From: GWE2-42-39 sp963668595
GTDB lineage: Bacteria; Bacteroidota; Bacteroidia; Bacteroidales; Prolixibacteraceae
Length of the DNA: 64,000 bases
Assembly (NCBI GenBank): GCA_963668595.1
Contig: OY764876.1
Coordinates: 3,100,001-3,164,000 of the forward strand
Direction of reading: 5' to 3'
Part shown: in pieces, positions 18,457-26,460 of the stretch
Layout: the number at the start of each line of letters is the position of its first letter
Numbering within the stretch: the stretch's first letter is position 1
Notes under the pieces: model-generated
Databases searched by the model: none
The model's input: the letters and a program-made list of their open reading frames with translations, nothing else
What the model was told of the DNA's origin: nothing
Position numbers and translations under genes: made by a program

Positions 18457-19791
18457 TCACTGCTTCCAGAAACGTTTTCCGGAGTAAAACTCAACGATCT
18501 TCTGTTGTATTTCCAATTGCAGGCGCGAACGCAGCAACTGACTTTCCGAGTTTGCATCCCTGTTCTTGGCAATATAAAAATCAACCACACTGATCAATCC
18601 CTGCGCAAACTTCTTCTCTGCTGCTTTGTATGCCAAAGCATCCACTTCTTTTTGTTTTTTATACTGAATGTATTCCTTATTCAGTGCGTCCCATTTATTC
18701 AGGTTTCCAGACAGTTCGAAATAAAGTTTTTGTCGCTCGTTTTCCAGCCGAACATTTGCCTGTTCAACAGCAAGCTTTGCCATTTTAATATTCGACCGGT
18801 TACTCCAGCTACTGAATATCGGAATATTTAACGAAACTCCCAGATACTGGCTTTTGTTATTTCTCAACTGATTACCAAAGTCAATTACCTGATCTTTATT
18901 ATTTCGGTATGTTTCCGAATAGCCAGAACCAACTGATGCACTTGCCGAAACAGAAGGATACAAAAAAGAGCGACTGATTGATAATTGCTTTTCGCTTGCC
19001 CTCACATTACTTCGAAAGACCTGAAAATAGGGAGACCAACTGGTGAAGTCGTCAAATAGTTTCTGTTTTTCCTGTTTCTCTTCCTGAAGAAAATTTATTG
19101 CAATATCTTCCGGCTCCGGATCATCTCCCGTACTCAGGTTCATTAATTGCCGAAGTGTAAGGCGTACCGACTCAAGCTGATTTTGCATCTGTATCCTGCG
19201 AAGCTCTTCCATCTCAAGATTAGCCCGCATTTCCAGTAAATCAGAAGTCGATTTTTGCCCCACTTCTACTTGTTTCTCTATGGCTTTGAGGTTCAATTCT
19301 GAAGTTTTTACCTGTTCGTCGGCAAGTTGACTCATGCCCCGGTAATACAATACATCGAAATATGCATTTATCACCTGGAATGCCAGATCATCTTCGGCAT
19401 TTTCCCGATTGAAATCTGCAATTTGTTTTTTATACTTTTCATACTGAATACGGTTTTGAAGTCTGAACCCGTTAAACAAAGTCACCGAAGTTCCCAAATT
19501 GTACGAATTATTAAAAAACTCGGTGTCAACAATCCCATTTGTATTCGGATCAACCGACCGACCAAAACTCAAACCGGCACTCGACGAAGCACTTACCGAT
19601 GGTAACAAATTACGTTTCGATTGCTGAAACGATTCCACCGCCACCCGTTGTTCCAGTTCAAATGATTTCAACTCAACATTATTGTCGATGGCGTGCGAAA
19701 TACACTGGTTTAAACTCCAGTTTTGCTGGGCAACCAGTGCATTCGCCATCAAAGCTCCCAATATGAAAAAAACGTATCTTACTAAATGCAT
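18457..19791 (-). CDS. TolC-like outer membrane efflux channel
   Basis: This 444-residue outer-membrane factor has a signal peptide (MHLVRYVFFILGALMANALVAQ) and two OEP repeats, each with long amphipathic helices and a beta-barrel strand region (SAGLSFGRSVDPNT near 70; SASVGSGYSETYRN near 280). It forms the trimeric exit duct of a tripartite pump. It is the first gene of the minus-strand efflux cluster and lies directly behind a sigma-54-type promoter (19815-19830). The ATG at 19791 is kept because it gives a complete signal peptide, though the leader from the predicted start of transcription would be only about a dozen bases. Confidence 0.93.
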   Translation of the reverse strand: MHLVRYVFFILGALMANALVAQQNWSLNQCISHAIDNNVELKSFELEQRVAVESFQQSKRNLLPSVSASSSAGLSFGRSVDPNTNGIVDTEFFNNSYNLGTSVTLFNGFRLQNRIQYEKYKKQIADFNRENAEDDLAFQVINAYFDVLYYRGMSQLADEQVKTSELNLKAIEKQVEVGQKSTSDLLEMRANLEMEELRRIQMQNQLESVRLTLRQLMNLSTGDDPEPEDIAINFLQEEKQEKQKLFDDFTSWSPYFQVFRSNVRASEKQLSISRSFLYPSVSASASVGSGYSETYRNNKDQVIDFGNQLRNNKSQYLGVSLNIPIFSSWSNRSNIKMAKLAVEQANVRLENERQKLYFELSGNLNKWDALNKEYIQYKKQKEVDALAYKAAEKKFAQGLISVVDFYIAKNRDANSESQLLRSRLQLEIQQKIVEFYSGKRFWKQ

Positions 19792-19814
19792 ATCAATCTG
19801 TTTTCACTAAACCA

Positions 19815-19830
19815 TGCCAGAACAATGCCA
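19815..19830 (-). promoter_or_regulatory. Sigma-54 promoter of tolC and the efflux cluster
   Basis: The minus strand reads TGGCAT-N5-TGGCA, against the consensus TGGCAC-N5-TTGCA. The essential GG and GC pairs are 10 bases apart, with only two mismatches. It lies 24 bases before the tolC ATG and is divergent from a gene for a sigma-54 activator, which supports the call. Confidence 0.72.
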
Positions 19831-19851
19831 CAAATACAAATCACTGATAAT

Positions 19852-19934
19852 CTGTCAATATACAAAACAAACAACCCTGCCTCGGTTAAAATAATTGACA
19901 GTAAAGCGTAAAAAAATTTTACACACTATTGACA
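19852..19934. promoter_or_regulatory. Candidate upstream activator sites (TTGACA-type half sites)
   Basis: Three copies of one motif lie in the divergent gap: CTGTCAAT at 19852-19859, ATTGACAG at 19894-19901 and ATTGACA at 19928-19934. The first two form an exact 8-base inverted pair. They lie roughly 50 to 125 bases upstream of the predicted sigma-54 start, the usual place for an enhancer-binding activator such as the one encoded next door. The last copy also overlaps the regulator's own promoter, so autoregulation is possible. Confidence 0.5.
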
Positions 19935-19959
19935 AGCTGAACTCATCCCGGTACATTTG
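19929..19959 (+). promoter_or_regulatory. Bacteroidota-type promoter of the sigma-54 activator gene
   Basis: TTG at 19929-19931 and TACATTTG at 19952-19959 match the -33 (TTG) and -7 (TAnnTTTG) boxes of the primary Bacteroidota sigma factor, 20 bases apart. The -7 box ends directly before the ATG at 19960, so transcription would begin inside the annotated start region and translation may begin at the ATG at 19972. Confidence 0.5.
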
Positions 19960-21336
19960 ATGAAAAAAAGAATGGGCAAGGGCAAGATTTTAATTGTTGA
20001 TGACAACAAGAGCATAATCAGCGCATTGGACATACTCCTCTCTCCCGAAGTTGAACTGGTAAAAGGAATCTCTAATCCGAATCAGATTCCAACCGAATTG
20101 CGCTCGGGCGATTACAATCTTGTTATTCTCGACATGAATTTTCAAGCTGGTGTAAATACCGGTAACGAAGGTCTTTACTGGCTTAGTCGCATTGCCGAAA
20201 CCGATCCCGATTTATCGGTAGTACTTATCACCGCCTACAGCGATGTAGAGTTAGCCGTAAAAGCCCTCAAACAAGGAGCCACCGATTTTATTCCCAAACC
20301 ATGGGAAAACAGCAAGCTCCTTGCCACTGTAAAATCAGCCATTCAGCTTAATTTTTCAAAAAAAGAAGTCGATCAGCTACGCCGGAAAGAAAAAGGACTG
20401 AAACAGGAACTTAACCGGGCACAACCCTATATCATCGGCTCGTCGCCACAATTGATGCAGGTGATGAACATGGTGCGTAAGGTAGCAAAAACCGATGCCA
20501 ACATTCTGATTACCGGAGAAAACGGAACAGGGAAAGAATTGATTGCCCGCGAAATACATCGCCTGTCGGAACGCAGCAACGAAGTACTGGTCAGCGTTGA
20601 TATGGGAGCTATTAGCGAGACCTTGTTCGAGAGCGAGCTATTTGGCCACGTAAAAGGTGCCTTTACTGATGCCCGTGAAAATCGCGCAGGTAAATTCGAA
20701 ACAGCCAGCAAAGGCTCTTTATTTCTCGACGAAATTGGCAACCTCTCGTTTCATCTTCAGGCTAAATTACTGGCAGCTATCCAAAACCGGCAAGTCATGC
20801 GTGTTGGTTCCGACCGTCCGGTTCCGGTTGACATCCGGCTCATTTGTGCAACCAATAAAAACCTCCCGCAAATGGTTGCCGACGGACTTTTCCGCGAAGA
20901 CTTACTTTACCGGATCAACACCATCCAAATTGAATTGCCTCCATTGCGCGACCGCGGCGAAGATATTGCTGTTCTGGCCGAATTTTTCCTGAAAAAATTC
21001 GCATCGAAATACGACAAACACGGATTAAAAATTAATGGTGCAGCCCGCGAAAAACTTCTCAAATATCAATGGCCGGGAAACATTCGCGAGTTGCAACATA
21101 CCATTGAAAAAGCAGTTATTCTCAGCGACACATCGGTGCTTAAACCCGAAGATTTTTTCCTGCGTCCGGTCTCCTCCGGAAAATTCGACGAGCAATTATC
21201 CACGCTTGAAGAAATGGAAAAACGCATGGTGCTATCAGCCATCGACAAGCATGCCGGAAACATGAGTCTGGCTGCCGACCAACTTGGCATTACCCGCCAA
21301 ACGCTGTACAACAAGCTCAAAAAATACGGGATATGA
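19960..21336 (+). CDS. Sigma-54-dependent response regulator (NtrC family)
   Basis: It has an N-terminal receiver domain (KILIVDDN; phospho-acceptor Asp in LVILDMN; conserved Lys in PKPW), a central AAA+ domain with Walker A GENGTGKE, Walker B LFLDEIG and arginine-finger region FREDLLYR, and a C-terminal Fis-type helix-turn-helix (LAADQLGITRQTLYNKLKK). The sigma-54 contact loop reads GAFTDA, not GAFTGA. Phosphorylation by the adjacent kinase should drive ATP-dependent opening of sigma-54 promoters, with the tolC promoter next door as the obvious target. Start choices are TTG 19957, ATG 19960 and ATG 19972; the last (MGKGKILIVDDN) best fits the promoter. Its stop overlaps the kinase start by ATGA. 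Confidence 0.94.
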   Translation: MKKRMGKGKILIVDDNKSIISALDILLSPEVELVKGISNPNQIPTELRSGDYNLVILDMNFQAGVNTGNEGLYWLSRIAETDPDLSVVLITAYSDVELAVKALKQGATDFIPKPWENSKLLATVKSAIQLNFSKKEVDQLRRKEKGLKQELNRAQPYIIGSSPQLMQVMNMVRKVAKTDANILITGENGTGKELIAREIHRLSERSNEVLVSVDMGAISETLFESELFGHVKGAFTDARENRAGKFETASKGSLFLDEIGNLSFHLQAKLLAAIQNRQVMRVGSDRPVPVDIRLICATNKNLPQMVADGLFREDLLYRINTIQIELPPLRDRGEDIAVLAEFFLKKFASKYDKHGLKINGAAREKLLKYQWPGNIRELQHTIEKAVILSDTSVLKPEDFFLRPVSSGKFDEQLSTLEEMEKRMVLSAIDKHAGNMSLAADQLGITRQTLYNKLKKYGI

Positions 21337-22685
21337 TCAGCGCCAAACTTTATATCCAGATACTCGTTCGCGTATTGCTGATTGTAGCACTTTCGTTGCT
21401 GGCTGGCTGGAGCTATTTTACACAGCAATGGTTCTTTCTTTCGCTTTTCATACTAGCAGCCATCGTACTGGCTACCATCAATTTAATTTATTTTCTGAAC
21501 TCGGTTAACCGTCGCCTTTTTTATTTTTTCGATGCCATCCGCAACGAAGACTCGACCCTTTCGTTTCCCGACAAATCGGGAGACAAACTCACCCAACAAC
21601 TCAATAACAGTCTGAATAAAGTAAATAAGCAAATTCAGCAAATAAAAATTGAGAACCAGATGCAAGAACAGTATTTCCAAGCCATTCTGGAACATGCTGC
21701 GACCGGAATTTTTACCCTTAATGCGAACCGATTTGTTCTGCACTCGAATGCCTCGGTGCGCAAACTTTTTTCGCTGGAAGTATTCACGCACCTGAATCAA
21801 CTCGAGAGGGTTGATCAACGCTTATTTCATACCCTGCAAACAATTCGTCCGTCGGAACAGCGCCTGGTTACGCTCAATCATGAACGGGGCAGTACTCAGC
21901 TACTGATAAAAGCCTCCTCGTTTGTTTCGGGCAAAGAAGAACTGATTTTGCTCTCGGTTCAGGATATTAAAAATGAGCTGGATGAAAAAGAACTTGACTC
22001 GTGGCTCCGGCTTATTCGCGTTTTAATGCACGAAATCATGAACTCAATCACCCCGATCACTTCTCTATCGGAAAGCCTGGCAGGTTATTTTTACTCCGAA
22101 GAAGGAGTGAAAACACCCGGGCAAATCAATGAGAAAATAATTCAGACGACGATTCGCGGACTGGATGTGATTCGAGAACAAGGCAAAGGACTGATCGCAT
22201 TTGTTGAATCGTACCGTAAACTCACCCGTTTACCTAAGCCTGACAAGAAAACGATCGTGGTAAAAAATCTGCTCGAAAATATTCGCATGCTGGCCGGTTC
22301 GTTCGAACAAGGAGCTGAAATTTCGCTCAGCTACCAGTTGCAAAACGAACAGATGGAATTGTTCGCCGACGAAAAATTAATTTCGCAGGTATTGATCAAC
22401 CTTGTAAAAAATGCATTCCAGTCGAACGAACACAACCCCAAATCGCAAGTAAAAATAGTGGCTGGAATTGAAGAAAATAACCGCCCGGTGATTTGTGTCT
22501 CCGACAACGGACCAGGTATTCCTCCCGAATTAATTGATGAGATTTTTGTACCGTTTTTCACCACCCGCGAAAACGGATCAGGAATTGGGCTGAGCCTTTC
22601 GCGCCAAATTATGCGTCTGCACGGCGGCAGCCTCAAAGTAAAATCTGTGCCCAATATTGAAACTTCTTTCTATCTGACTTTCTGA
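21333..22685 (+). CDS. Sensor histidine kinase paired with the sigma-54 regulator
   Basis: A 450-residue membrane kinase with two N-terminal helices (about 8-26 and 32-52), a coiled linker, a PAS-like domain (AILEHAATGIFTLNAN near 118-133), the phospho-acceptor His in RVLMHEIMNSITP near 235, and a HATPase_c domain with N box NLVKNAFQSN, G1 DNGPGIP, FVPFFTT and G2 GSGIGLSLS. Only a few residues lie between the two helices, so it probably senses a membrane or cytoplasmic signal, not a large periplasmic ligand. It overlaps the regulator stop by four bases, a clear sign of translational coupling. Confidence 0.94.
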   Translation: MISAKLYIQILVRVLLIVALSLLAGWSYFTQQWFFLSLFILAAIVLATINLIYFLNSVNRRLFYFFDAIRNEDSTLSFPDKSGDKLTQQLNNSLNKVNKQIQQIKIENQMQEQYFQAILEHAATGIFTLNANRFVLHSNASVRKLFSLEVFTHLNQLERVDQRLFHTLQTIRPSEQRLVTLNHERGSTQLLIKASSFVSGKEELILLSVQDIKNELDEKELDSWLRLIRVLMHEIMNSITPITSLSESLAGYFYSEEGVKTPGQINEKIIQTTIRGLDVIREQGKGLIAFVESYRKLTRLPKPDKKTIVVKNLLENIRMLAGSFEQGAEISLSYQLQNEQMELFADEKLISQVLINLVKNAFQSNEHNPKSQVKIVAGIEENNRPVICVSDNGPGIPPELIDEIFVPFFTTRENGSGIGLSLSRQIMRLHGGSLKVKSVPNIETSFYLTF

Positions 22686-22844
22686 TAATTGATCTTCATC
22701 TCACTATTTATTCTGAATTTATTTTAAGCCCCGACGCAACCGAATCCTATCGTAGCCCCGTCTTCCTGCTGTCAGGCAATAACACCTGATTTGTAAAGTA
22801 TGGAAGCCATAGAAACAATCTATTTTATACAAATCAATCTTTTC

Positions 22845-22876
22845 GGACAAATCCCCGGCACCCCGGTTAGTTGTCC
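22845..22876 (+). terminator. Possible terminator after the two-component operon
   Basis: GGACAA and TTGTCC arms enclose a CCGG/CCGG inner pair, followed by CTTTTAGTTAATTTTT. It is about 160 bases past the kinase stop and 50 before the next gene. The stem is interrupted, so the call is tentative. Confidence 0.35.
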
Positions 22877-22925
22877 CTTTTAGTTAATTTTTAAAACCAA
22901 CATTTACAATTAAAAAATTAAAGAG

Positions 22926-23666
22926 ATGAAGTTAGTTAGAAGTGTGAAACCAGTGATTTTAGCTGGTTTGTGTTTAGGAGGAATTTTTTTCTCTTGTAAC
23001 GAGGATGAGTTGCCTCAACTTGCTGCCAACGTAGATGCATTAGTCGTGAAAACAAGAATCGGAGAAGAAGTAAAATATGCTCCTGCATTTTATGTGTACG
23101 GAAATAAAAACATAAAATCAGCCAATGTTGTTGCTCCGGGAGATGGAACATTAACTTACACCCTTGCTTCGGCAACAAGTTCGAACACTGTATTCATGAA
23201 ATGGCCGGCCAATGCAGACTTTGCAACCACAGTTCCTGCAGCAGGCGATTACGAATTTACCATTACCAGTACCGAAGAAGGGGAAGCTCCTTTAAAAATT
23301 AAAGACAAAATTGGCACCGAAAGTCTGGAAGTACCTGTAATTTCAAGCACCGAATTTACAAACAGCAAATTAAAACTGAAATGGGCTTCTATTACTGGTG
23401 CTGATGGTTTTGTTGTTCAATTAATCAGCGAAGGAAATATTATTTTCTCTAGCGCATTGTTGCAAAATACCACTACAGAATATGCTTTTGGCTTATCAGA
23501 CCAAGGTTGGTTGGATGCAACAAAACGTGCCGAAGAAAACAAAACATACACCCTTGAGTTGAAAGCTGTTCGTTACGAAACAGGAATAACAAGTTTGAAA
23601 GAGTACAATATTCAATGCCTTTCATACATCGACAAACAGGTTCTTTGGAGTACCGAAAATCAATAA
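22926..23666 (+). CDS. Surface/secreted lipoprotein with fibronectin-III-like folds, function unknown
   Basis: A 246-residue protein with a lipoprotein signal (GLCLGGIFFSC, acylated Cys near residue 24) followed by an acidic CNEDE stretch, which fits the surface-export type signal of Bacteroidota lipoproteins. The rest looks all-beta: one domain from about 35 to 130, and a second (about 140-240) with a fibronectin-III-like pattern (LKLKWASITGADGFVVQL; YTLELKAVRYE). No enzyme motif was seen. It is on the plus strand, convergent with the SusC/SusD/phosphatase operon, and could be a SusE/SusF-like binding protein for the same system, which is inference from position only. Confidence 0.8.
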   Translation: MKLVRSVKPVILAGLCLGGIFFSCNEDELPQLAANVDALVVKTRIGEEVKYAPAFYVYGNKNIKSANVVAPGDGTLTYTLASATSSNTVFMKWPANADFATTVPAAGDYEFTITSTEEGEAPLKIKDKIGTESLEVPVISSTEFTNSKLKLKWASITGADGFVVQLISEGNIIFSSALLQNTTTEYAFGLSDQGWLDATKRAEENKTYTLELKAVRYETGITSLKEYNIQCLSYIDKQVLWSTENQ

Positions 23667-23673
23667 TAAAAAC

Positions 23674-23700
23674 AGAGCTGGCCTTGTTGTGGTCAGCTCT
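23674..23700 (+). terminator. Intrinsic terminator of the 22926 lipoprotein gene
   Basis: A 10-base-pair stem AGAGCTGGCC/GGTCAGCTCT (one G-U pair) with a 7-base loop, followed by ATTTTT, lies 7 bases after the stop. Confidence 0.85.
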
Positions 23701-23720
23701 ATTTTTCTCATTATATTTTC

Positions 23721-24728
23721 CTATTTTTTAAAATCAGAAGGGAAATTAACAGGAAGTAGGACTTCGCCCGAAGCAGTCCGAATCCATGTTTTAAAAGCCC
23801 TTTCGTTCTCGCTTAATTCAATAATCCTCGCCCCGTTCGGGAGATCACAATAGGTGGTTTTTCCTCCGCTGAAACGACCGTAAGCCAAAGCAATTCCGTG
23901 CAAATAGGCTATATAATCGTTCGAGTGATCGTGACCAACAAAGGTTCCCATTACATCGCCGCACTCAAGCATTGCTGTAAACATTCCTGAATTAATATTT
24001 GGCGAACATTCTTTTTCCAGTCTCACACCAATCGCCGGATTTTTCTGATTTTTATACGCTTCGTTGTATTCAACCAGTGGAATATGGAAAAAAGCCAATG
24101 CCGGAAGTGCTTTCCCGTTCAGCTCTTTCTGTTTTCCACTCACGTTACGATACCAGTTTATCTGCGATGCCTGAAACCAGCCATATCCGCCAAGTCCTTC
24201 AATGGTGCTGTAAGCATTCGAGTCCATGCAATAAAGTAAGGCTGCATTGTTGGTTCCGGTGGACGATTTTACCGGAACAAGATAATTCCCGTAACCAAAA
24301 ACTCCTTCTACCTTCGGAACAAATAGACAACCTGCTTTTTTTATCAGAATTGAAGCAATCTGCTCACGGCTCATCTCACTTTCATCATCGTGGTTACCAA
24401 GCACCACTGCAAAAGGAATATTTCGCTGAATAATTGGATCAGTAGCCATTTCCCAACCTTTCGGGACCGGATTACCGGTAACAACATCTCCGGTGAAAAC
24501 AACCAAATCAGGTTTTTCCTCATCCAGAACTTTATTAATCATGTTAATCGCCGCATTCGACTCTGGGTCATCAGGTTTAATGTGCGTATCCGTAAATTGT
24601 ACGATCTTGAATTTATTGGCACTGTTGAATTTCAATTCCGGTTTTCCGGCAGCACTAAGTTCAAGTACAGCCAAACTACACAAAAGCATAAGCCAGCTTA
24701 TTGCGCTTATCTTTTTAGTTTTTTTCAT
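23721..24728 (-). CDS. Secreted calcineurin-like metallophosphoesterase
   Basis: A 335-residue exported phosphoesterase with a signal peptide (LLCSLAVLELSAAG) and the two-metal site motifs in order: FTDTH near 45, FTGDVV near 79, GNHDDE near 111, FFHIPLVEY near 215 and GHDHSND near 263. The spacing fits the DCR2/purple-acid-phosphatase-like branch. It should cleave phosphate mono- or diesters in the periplasm or outside. It is the last gene of the SusC/SusD operon and lies behind a hairpin that may reduce read-through. A metallophosphatase as the only enzyme in a Sus-like operon suggests a phosphorylated substrate. Confidence 0.9.
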   Translation of the reverse strand: MKKTKKISAISWLMLLCSLAVLELSAAGKPELKFNSANKFKIVQFTDTHIKPDDPESNAAINMINKVLDEEKPDLVVFTGDVVTGNPVPKGWEMATDPIIQRNIPFAVVLGNHDDESEMSREQIASILIKKAGCLFVPKVEGVFGYGNYLVPVKSSTGTNNAALLYCMDSNAYSTIEGLGGYGWFQASQINWYRNVSGKQKELNGKALPALAFFHIPLVEYNEAYKNQKNPAIGVRLEKECSPNINSGMFTAMLECGDVMGTFVGHDHSNDYIAYLHGIALAYGRFSGGKTTYCDLPNGARIIELSENERAFKTWIRTASGEVLLPVNFPSDFKK

Positions 24729-24827
24729 CTTCCTTAATTTTGGTTTAATGGTTAAAGTATTTACTTATCTTGGTTATTATTACAAAGAAACAGAACTTCT
24801 TCTTTCTCAAAAAGAAATTTTAAAACA

Positions 24828-24870
24828 AATCCCGGACATCTTGCTTTGTAAAAACAAAATATCCAGGATT
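24828..24870 (-). terminator. Terminator or attenuator between susD and the phosphatase gene
   Basis: On the minus strand AATCCTGGA pairs with TCCGGGATT (9 pairs, one wobble), enclosing a smaller stem with T-rich loop, then TGTTTT. It lies 17 bases after the susD-like stop. Partial termination would set phosphatase level below SusC/SusD. Confidence 0.5.
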
Positions 24871-24886
24871 ATTACTCATGACTGAT

Positions 24887-26437
24887 TTAATTTTTTAGCA
24901 TCCACATCGTTTCATTCACATCGTCTGAACTATACTGACGTTTGATGGCCTCACTTACATTGTCTGTATTGTAATCGAGTTCATCCTGCGGGTACATCCA
25001 GCGCTTAGGAAAACGGTCGTTGGGTTCGTTTTGGTTCGATTCCGGGTTGATAGGTAAAACCGGATAACCTGTGCGTCGGTTGTCGTAGAATGCACTTCTC
25101 GGAATCTGAAGGTAGGTTGCAATGTATTTCTGATTCAGAATTTGTTTCAACTGTTCTTCTTTTACGGTAGCAAACTTTACCGGTGCTGAGCCTGGAAATG
25201 CATCAATGTATGCTGCATCCATTTTCATATTGTGATGGTATGTGGAGTTGTCCACCGTATTGTCTGCCACAAATTTCATCGCTGCTTTTATTCCGTCGTT
25301 GTAGAACGATTCGGCACTTGCACTGATCCATCCACGAACGGCAGCTTCTGCTAAATTGAATTTCAACTGGGCAAAGCTAACCAAACCAATTGGTTCACCC
25401 GAAGCGGTATAATACCGGTCGTTTATGGTCGAATAATCGCGGGTTCCGGCAATAACTCCAACTTGTGCATAAACCGCTGATGGATCTACTCCTACATAAG
25501 CCATCCAATCGCTTTGCGTTTTCCCAGCAGTTAATTTTACAGGCGATGGAGCAGCATAATAAAACAAACGACGGTCTTGTGTCTGAACCAATTTATCAAT
25601 CAAAGTACTACTCACAATTGGGTAAATTGAAAATGGATTCGGCTTCGAAAATGGATATTTCTGTCCTGTTGCGTCGGAATAACTCAGTCCAAAATTGTCT
25701 GCATTGCTTTCCATCAAGGGGCGATTGCTCCAAATTTCTTTGAAACGCGAAACAACATTCAAATCAGCATCGCCGGTTTTATTTGATAAATTAATTAGCA
25801 CATTGAGCTGAAATGTATTGACCAACTTTCTCCATTTGGCTGGATCACCTTTATAAACCGGGTCGCCCGAGAATTGAGTTCCGCTTGCAAACAACCGATC
25901 GGCTTCATCCAGTTCAGCCAAAATACCCAGAAATACTTCTTTCTGCGTATCGTAAACAGGCTTAACATTTTTGTCCGATTCAGCTTTCAATGCTTCTTTA
26001 TAAGGAATATCTCCCACTTCCATTGTTTTATTGAAAAATTTCCATGCACGAATGAAATGTCCCAAAGCTGTGTATGAGTTTTTAAGTCCGCCTTCGGTTG
26101 AAAGATCAATCATTTTATCAACGTTTGTCAATGTCAGATAGCTTGCAAAGCTAGTTCGTCCAAATTTGTTATACTGCATTTCCTGGGCAAACTCAGTCCA
26201 CAAAATATATTTATCCAGCATATAAGGATCCATAAAACCTTTCGTTGTTGCCAATTCGCTTCGGGTAACATCCAATATCAGTGTGGTAGCCAGCATATCC
26301 GGAGTAACCTTCAGCGATAAATCCGGGTTGGTATTCAGATCGTCGAAATTCTGGCAAGCCGTAATGCTTAGCAACAATGTCAGAATCAATGAAGTAGTTT
26401 TTGTATATCGTTTCATTTTATCGATTTTTTTGTTCAT
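24887..26437 (-). CDS. SusD/RagB-family nutrient-binding outer membrane lipoprotein
   Basis: This 516-residue surface lipoprotein caps the SusC-type transporter. A lipoprotein signal (LILTLLLSITAC) leads to CQNFDDLNTNPD, the characteristic start of mature SusD proteins, and helical TPR-like segments follow (YTALGHFIRAWKFF; LAELDEADRLF; KWRKLVNTFQLNVLINLSNK). It resembles the SusD-like_2 branch, which often occurs in loci without glycoside hydrolases. There are two starts: ATG 26437 (as given) and ATG 26416 (MKRYTKTTS), the latter giving a more usual signal peptide. It begins 23 bases after the susC-like stop, an operon arrangement kept in all such pairs. Confidence 0.93.
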   Translation of the reverse strand: MNKKIDKMKRYTKTTSLILTLLLSITACQNFDDLNTNPDLSLKVTPDMLATTLILDVTRSELATTKGFMDPYMLDKYILWTEFAQEMQYNKFGRTSFASYLTLTNVDKMIDLSTEGGLKNSYTALGHFIRAWKFFNKTMEVGDIPYKEALKAESDKNVKPVYDTQKEVFLGILAELDEADRLFASGTQFSGDPVYKGDPAKWRKLVNTFQLNVLINLSNKTGDADLNVVSRFKEIWSNRPLMESNADNFGLSYSDATGQKYPFSKPNPFSIYPIVSSTLIDKLVQTQDRRLFYYAAPSPVKLTAGKTQSDWMAYVGVDPSAVYAQVGVIAGTRDYSTINDRYYTASGEPIGLVSFAQLKFNLAEAAVRGWISASAESFYNDGIKAAMKFVADNTVDNSTYHHNMKMDAAYIDAFPGSAPVKFATVKEEQLKQILNQKYIATYLQIPRSAFYDNRRTGYPVLPINPESNQNEPNDRFPKRWMYPQDELDYNTDNVSEAIKRQYSSDDVNETMWMLKN

Positions 26438-26460
26438 GAATATTTCTTTTTGCTTGCATA

